From NCBI GenBank assembly GCA_028819835.1, contig JAPPKR010000224.1:1-8314 (forward strand): 8,314 nt of DNA, written 5' to 3'. The translations under genes and the position numbers were made by a program. This document shows, piece after piece, positions 5,966-8,314 of the stretch (its first letter is position 1; every line of letters starts with the position of its first letter). The notes below the pieces were generated by a model. The model was not told the DNA's origin. It saw only the letters and a program-made list of their open reading frames with translations, and did not search any database. Source of the DNA: a bacterium (GTDB lineage: Bacteria > Actinomycetota > Acidimicrobiia > UBA5794 > ZC4RG35).

Positions 5966-6901
5966 CTAGGGATCGGTGATCTGGCTGCGGATGAAGGTGG
6001 CGGTCATGAGATCAAGATGGCCCCCGCCTCCGTTCTCGTACATGGTTATCTGGGTTCGGTCCCGCCGTCCTGGATGCTGTGCACGGCAGAGTTCGAAGAG
6101 GTCTGCCTGGATGTCCTCGTCATCAATGAGGCCGGAACCAAGCGGGATCACCAGATCACCGCATTCGTGAACCGCCGCGTCGCGTGAATCTACGAAAATG
6201 GTGGCCCTGCGTATGACTTCGTCGTCCACCTCCCGGCAGTGGGGCAGGAAGGCTCCCACCAGGTCCAGGTGCGTTCCGGGCTGGAGCAGTTCTCCCCTGA
6301 CCAGCGGTTCGACGGTCATGGTGGCGGTGGATATGATGTCGGCCACGGACACGGCTTCGTCCAGGCTGTCCGCCACCTCACCACCGGTGGCTTCGGCCAG
6401 TTCCTCTGCCTTGGAGCGGGTCCGGTTCCAGATCAACACCCGGCGGAGAGAAGGTCGCACCTCCCGATGAGCAGCGATCAGATGGGGCGCCAGGCCGCCG
6501 GCGCCCACCATCAACAGCGTTCGGCTGTCCGGTCGGGACAGGAGCCGGGAACCGAGGGCGGAATCCGCCGAGGTCTTCCGGTAGGTGAGTTCGGTGCCGT
6601 CCATGATTGCCAGGGGCTTACCGTCCGCGCCGTCGAACAGGACGTACACCGCCTGGACCGAGGGGAGACCAGAGACGAGGGGGTTGTCGGGGAAGACAGT
6701 CACCAGCTTGACCCCCAGGGAGTCACCCGGCTGCCAAGCGGGCAGTCCCAGGAAGACCTCCTCGGACCCCGGCGGCGAGTAAACAACCCGCCTGACGTGG
6801 GCGGGTGGGTCGAGATGCCTCCGATACAGGTGGTCGACCAGCTTTCCGTAAGGCGCCAACCTTGCCACGGCGGCCCTGTCGAGAAAGGGGATGGATCTCA
6901 T
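5966..6901 (-). CDS. Ornithine cyclodeaminase / mu-crystallin family protein (probable imine reductase)
   Basis: The 311-residue, NAD(P)-dependent cytoplasmic enzyme has the family layout. A substrate-binding part includes GVKLVTVFP with Lys65 and LTYRKTSADSALGSRLL with Arg108. A Rossmann domain starts at LLMVGAGGLAPHLIAAH (129-145), with IWNRTRSKAEELA (157-169) as its second strand, and a C-terminal part contains HLDLVGAFLPHCREVDDE (211-228). Ornithine cyclodeaminase proper has GGD where this protein has GAF, so true ornithine deamination is unlikely. Members with a GAF-P-REVDD segment are usually reductases of cyclic or linear imines, such as delta1-pyrroline-2-carboxylate (family knowledge plus inference). 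The C-terminal ENGGGGHLDLMTA (289-301) is well kept. The ATG at 6899-6901 is the first start; a weak AAGG lies about 13 nt upstream. It is divergent from the carboxylate-amine ligase and convergent with tag. Confidence 0.87.
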   Translation of the reverse strand: MRSIPFLDRAAVARLAPYGKLVDHLYRRHLDPPAHVRRVVYSPPGSEEVFLGLPAWQPGDSLGVKLVTVFPDNPLVSGLPSVQAVYVLFDGADGKPLAIMDGTELTYRKTSADSALGSRLLSRPDSRTLLMVGAGGLAPHLIAAHREVRPSLRRVLIWNRTRSKAEELAEATGGEVADSLDEAVSVADIISTATMTVEPLVRGELLQPGTHLDLVGAFLPHCREVDDEVIRRATIFVDSRDAAVHECGDLVIPLGSGLIDDEDIQADLFELCRAQHPGRRDRTQITMYENGGGGHLDLMTATFIRSQITDP

Positions 6902-6990
6902 CCGGCCGGGTGAACCTTGGGATTCGGCACGACCGGAAGTCTAAGCGGGGGCCCTCCGAGGCCCTGGGGCGTGCCGATGGCCACAACAGA

Positions 6991-7019
6991 GGCCTACCTG
7001 TTCGTACACGGCCTTTTTT
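6991..7019 (+). terminator. Terminator-like hairpin with six-T tract in ligase upstream region
   Basis: GGCC (6991-6994) can pair with GGCC (7010-7013). Inside it TGT (6999-7001) pairs with ACA (7006-7008) around a TCGT loop, and TTTTTT (7014-7019) follows at once. No plus-strand gene ends here, so if real it would act as an attenuator or block stray antisense transcription. The stem has an asymmetric internal loop, so it is weak. Confidence 0.3.
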
Positions 7020-7070
7020 GCACAAGGGAAATAGAAAGCAGATATCCTCGGTGGGCAATTGCTAACCCGA

Positions 7071-7077
7071 GAGGGAG
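7071..7077 (+). promoter_or_regulatory. Ribosome binding site deciding the ligase start
   Basis: GAGGGAG lies 4 nt before the ATG at 7082. It selects this start over the in-frame upstream codons at 6917 and 6977, which lack a comparable site. Confidence 0.7.
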
Positions 7078-7081
7078 ACGT

Positions 7082-8221
7082 ATGGTTCTGCAGAGACCAT
7101 CTTTCACAGTGGGAATCGAAGAAGAGTACATGTTGATCGATCCCCAGACCCGAGACCTGATCTCTGATCCCGATCCCGCCATGTTCACCAGGTGCCAGGA
7201 GTTGTTGGGCGACCGGGTCACCCACGAACTATTGCGATCCCAGATCGAGGTGAACACCAGGCCCTACTCCTCTATTGCTGCCCTGGGCGATGATCTCCGT
7301 CGCCTTCGCGGGACCGTGGTGAGCACCGCCCGGGAATTCGGGATGGAGGTCATCGCCTCTTCCACCCACCCGTTCGCCCAGTGGTGGAAACAGCAGGTCG
7401 TGGCCGACGAACGCTACTTGATGCTGGCCGGGGACATGCAGACGCTCGCCCATCGGCTGGTCACCGGGGGTATGCATGTCCATGTGGGCATCGAGGACCC
7501 GGATATGAGGATCGACCTCATGGGCCAGATCACCTATTTTCTCGCTCACCTGCTGGCGCTGAGCACTTCCTCGCCCTTTTGGGGAGGCCAGGACACCGGG
7601 CTGAAGAGTTATCGCCTCAACGTGTTCCGGAGTCTGCCGCGCACCGGCCTACCAGAGGAATTCGATAGCTGGAGCGCCTACCAGAGGCACGTCGATGTCC
7701 TGGTTGGGGCGGGAATAATCGAGGACGCCAGCAAAGTGTGGTGGGATGTCAGACCCAGTGCCCGGTATCCCACTCTGGAGATGCGCATCACCGATGTGTG
7801 CACCAAGATCGAGGATGCTCTTACGGTGGCTACGGTGTATGTGTGCCTGCTCAGCATGCTGTTCCGACTGAGGACCAATAACCAGAAGTGGCGTTCCTAT
7901 GCGACCTTTCTCCTGGATGAGAACGTGTGGCGCGCTCAGCGATACGGTTCCACCGACTCTCTGATGGACTTCGGACTGCGCCGCTTGGTGCCCTTCTCAG
8001 AGTTGGCGGAGGAGATGGTGGATATCCTCACGCCCGAGGCGGAACAGTTGGGGTGTCTACCGCAACTCAACCGTGTGCGGCAGATAGTCATGGACGGCAC
8101 TTCCGCCGAACAGCAACTGGGGGCGTACCGCCGGGCGCTCAACGACGGCGCCACGCCGCGCGAAGCCCTGGTTCAGGTGGTGGATATGCTGGTAAGCAAT
8201 ACGGCGGCGAACTTGGACTGA
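7082..8221 (+). CDS. Carboxylate-amine ligase, YbdK family (GCS2, glutamate-cysteine ligase-like)
   Basis: The 379-residue cytoplasmic protein belongs to the GCS2 group of ATP-dependent ligases that join a carboxylate, often the gamma-carboxyl of glutamate, to an amine. FTVGIEEEYMLIDP (8-21) is the hallmark N-terminus with metal/ATP-binding glutamates. Also seen are LRSQIEVNTRPYSS (51-64), GGMHVHVGIEDPD (129-141), and YPTLEMRITDVCTKIEDAL (229-247). WRSYATFLLDENVWRAQRYG (270-289) and a C-terminal GTSAEQQL (339-346) complete the family pattern. The length is normal. The true substrate is unknown; members range from weak gamma-glutamylcysteine formation to other amide bonds. Actinobacteria use mycothiol, so glutathione synthesis is not assumed. 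The start at 7082 is set by GAGGGAG and the family N-terminus. The oxidoreductase begins 40 nt downstream, so the two may share a transcript. Confidence 0.92.
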   Translation: MVLQRPSFTVGIEEEYMLIDPQTRDLISDPDPAMFTRCQELLGDRVTHELLRSQIEVNTRPYSSIAALGDDLRRLRGTVVSTAREFGMEVIASSTHPFAQWWKQQVVADERYLMLAGDMQTLAHRLVTGGMHVHVGIEDPDMRIDLMGQITYFLAHLLALSTSSPFWGGQDTGLKSYRLNVFRSLPRTGLPEEFDSWSAYQRHVDVLVGAGIIEDASKVWWDVRPSARYPTLEMRITDVCTKIEDALTVATVYVCLLSMLFRLRTNNQKWRSYATFLLDENVWRAQRYGSTDSLMDFGLRRLVPFSELAEEMVDILTPEAEQLGCLPQLNRVRQIVMDGTSAEQQLGAYRRALNDGATPREALVQVVDMLVSNTAANLD

Positions 8222-8261
8222 GGCACCGACGCCAGTAAGTAGAAAGACCCGAGAGGAAAAA

Positions 8262-8314
8262 ATGAGCAAATACCCGATAAGGATCGGCGTCCACCTCCAA
8301 CCCCAGCATGCCGA
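8262..8314 (+). CDS. LLM-class (F420-dependent-type) oxidoreductase, N-terminal fragment
   Basis: Only 17 codons are in the window. The start MSKYPIRIGVHLQPQHA closely resembles the N-terminal first strand of actinobacterial luciferase-like monooxygenase-fold oxidoreductases, where RIGVQLQPQHA is a common opening of F420-dependent members. The first beta strand of the TIM barrel is all that is visible, so cofactor and substrate are inference. The start is well supported: GAGAGG (8251-8256) lies 5 nt before the ATG. The 40-nt gap after the ligase gene has no terminator-like hairpin. Confidence 0.7.
   Translation, partial: MSKYPIRIGVHLQPQHA

Larger units (their letters stand above)
6902..7081. 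promoter_or_regulatory. 180-nt divergent regulatory gap (imine reductase / carboxylate-amine ligase)
   Basis: This gap separates two divergent genes. For the ligase, TTGCAC (7018-7023) and a GATATC/TATCCT box (7041-7048) make a plausible sigma-70 promoter with 17-19 nt spacing, placing the start site near 7055. For the minus-strand gene, TAGACT (6938-6943 on the minus strand) is a candidate -10, giving a leader of about 30 nt; no -35 is clear. The reading frame of the ligase stays open across the gap, but the protein family begins near 7082. Confidence 0.45.

Noticed and set aside
6239..6913. Plus-strand 224-codon open frame opposite the cyclodeaminase-family gene
   Set aside because: The minus-strand frame has a complete and recognisable family pattern; this one is its shadow.
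6917..7081. Upstream extension of the carboxylate-amine ligase frame by 55 codons
   Set aside because: The family N-terminus begins just after 7082, a good ribosome site lies directly before that ATG, and the extension has no recognisable features.

Overview
The window looks like ordinary chromosomal DNA of a high-GC actinobacterium. The clues are: the GC-rich codon use; the first codons of an LLM-class (F420-type) oxidoreductase at the right edge; a five-membrane-segment molybdoenzyme with an internal Tat motif, a type known from Actinobacteria; and several genes with no Shine-Dalgarno sequence but a TANNNT box 7-9 nt before the start codon, as expected for leaderless mRNAs. An acidimicrobial-type lineage is my guess and is not proven. 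I see no mobile element, CRISPR array, tRNA or rRNA, and no clear sign of recent transfer.

Left part (1-2010): the 5' end of a biotin-dependent acyl-CoA carboxylase beta subunit (minus, cut by the window edge) is divergent from a crotonase-family gene (325-1134, plus). The crotonase carries the acidic triad of dienoyl-CoA isomerases, so the pair suggests acyl-CoA catabolism. It converges, with no base between the stop codons, on a stand-alone 5'-3' exonuclease/flap endonuclease (1135-2010, minus).

Middle part (1999-5905, plus strand): a small acidic protein of unknown function, a 3-mercaptopyruvate-type sulfurtransferase (18 nt behind it), a membrane-anchored sulfite-oxidase-family molybdoenzyme (85 nt further on) and DNA-3-methyladenine glycosylase I (39 nt further on). 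The first two look co-transcribed. The molybdoenzyme may have its own promoter. A sulfurtransferase next to a sulfite-oxidase-like enzyme hints at sulfur chemistry, but the substrate is unknown. The start regions of the exonuclease and the small acidic protein overlap head to head.

Right part (5966-8314): an ornithine cyclodeaminase/mu-crystallin family imine reductase (minus) converges on the glycosylase. It is divergent from a YbdK/GCS2-type carboxylate-amine ligase (7082-8221, plus), with a 180-nt regulatory gap between them. The LLM-class oxidoreductase begins 40 nt after the ligase.

I found no new defence or mobile system. The most notable observations are the dual Sec/Tat architecture of the molybdoenzyme, the overlapping divergent leaderless start region, and a hairpin plus T-tract in the ligase leader.
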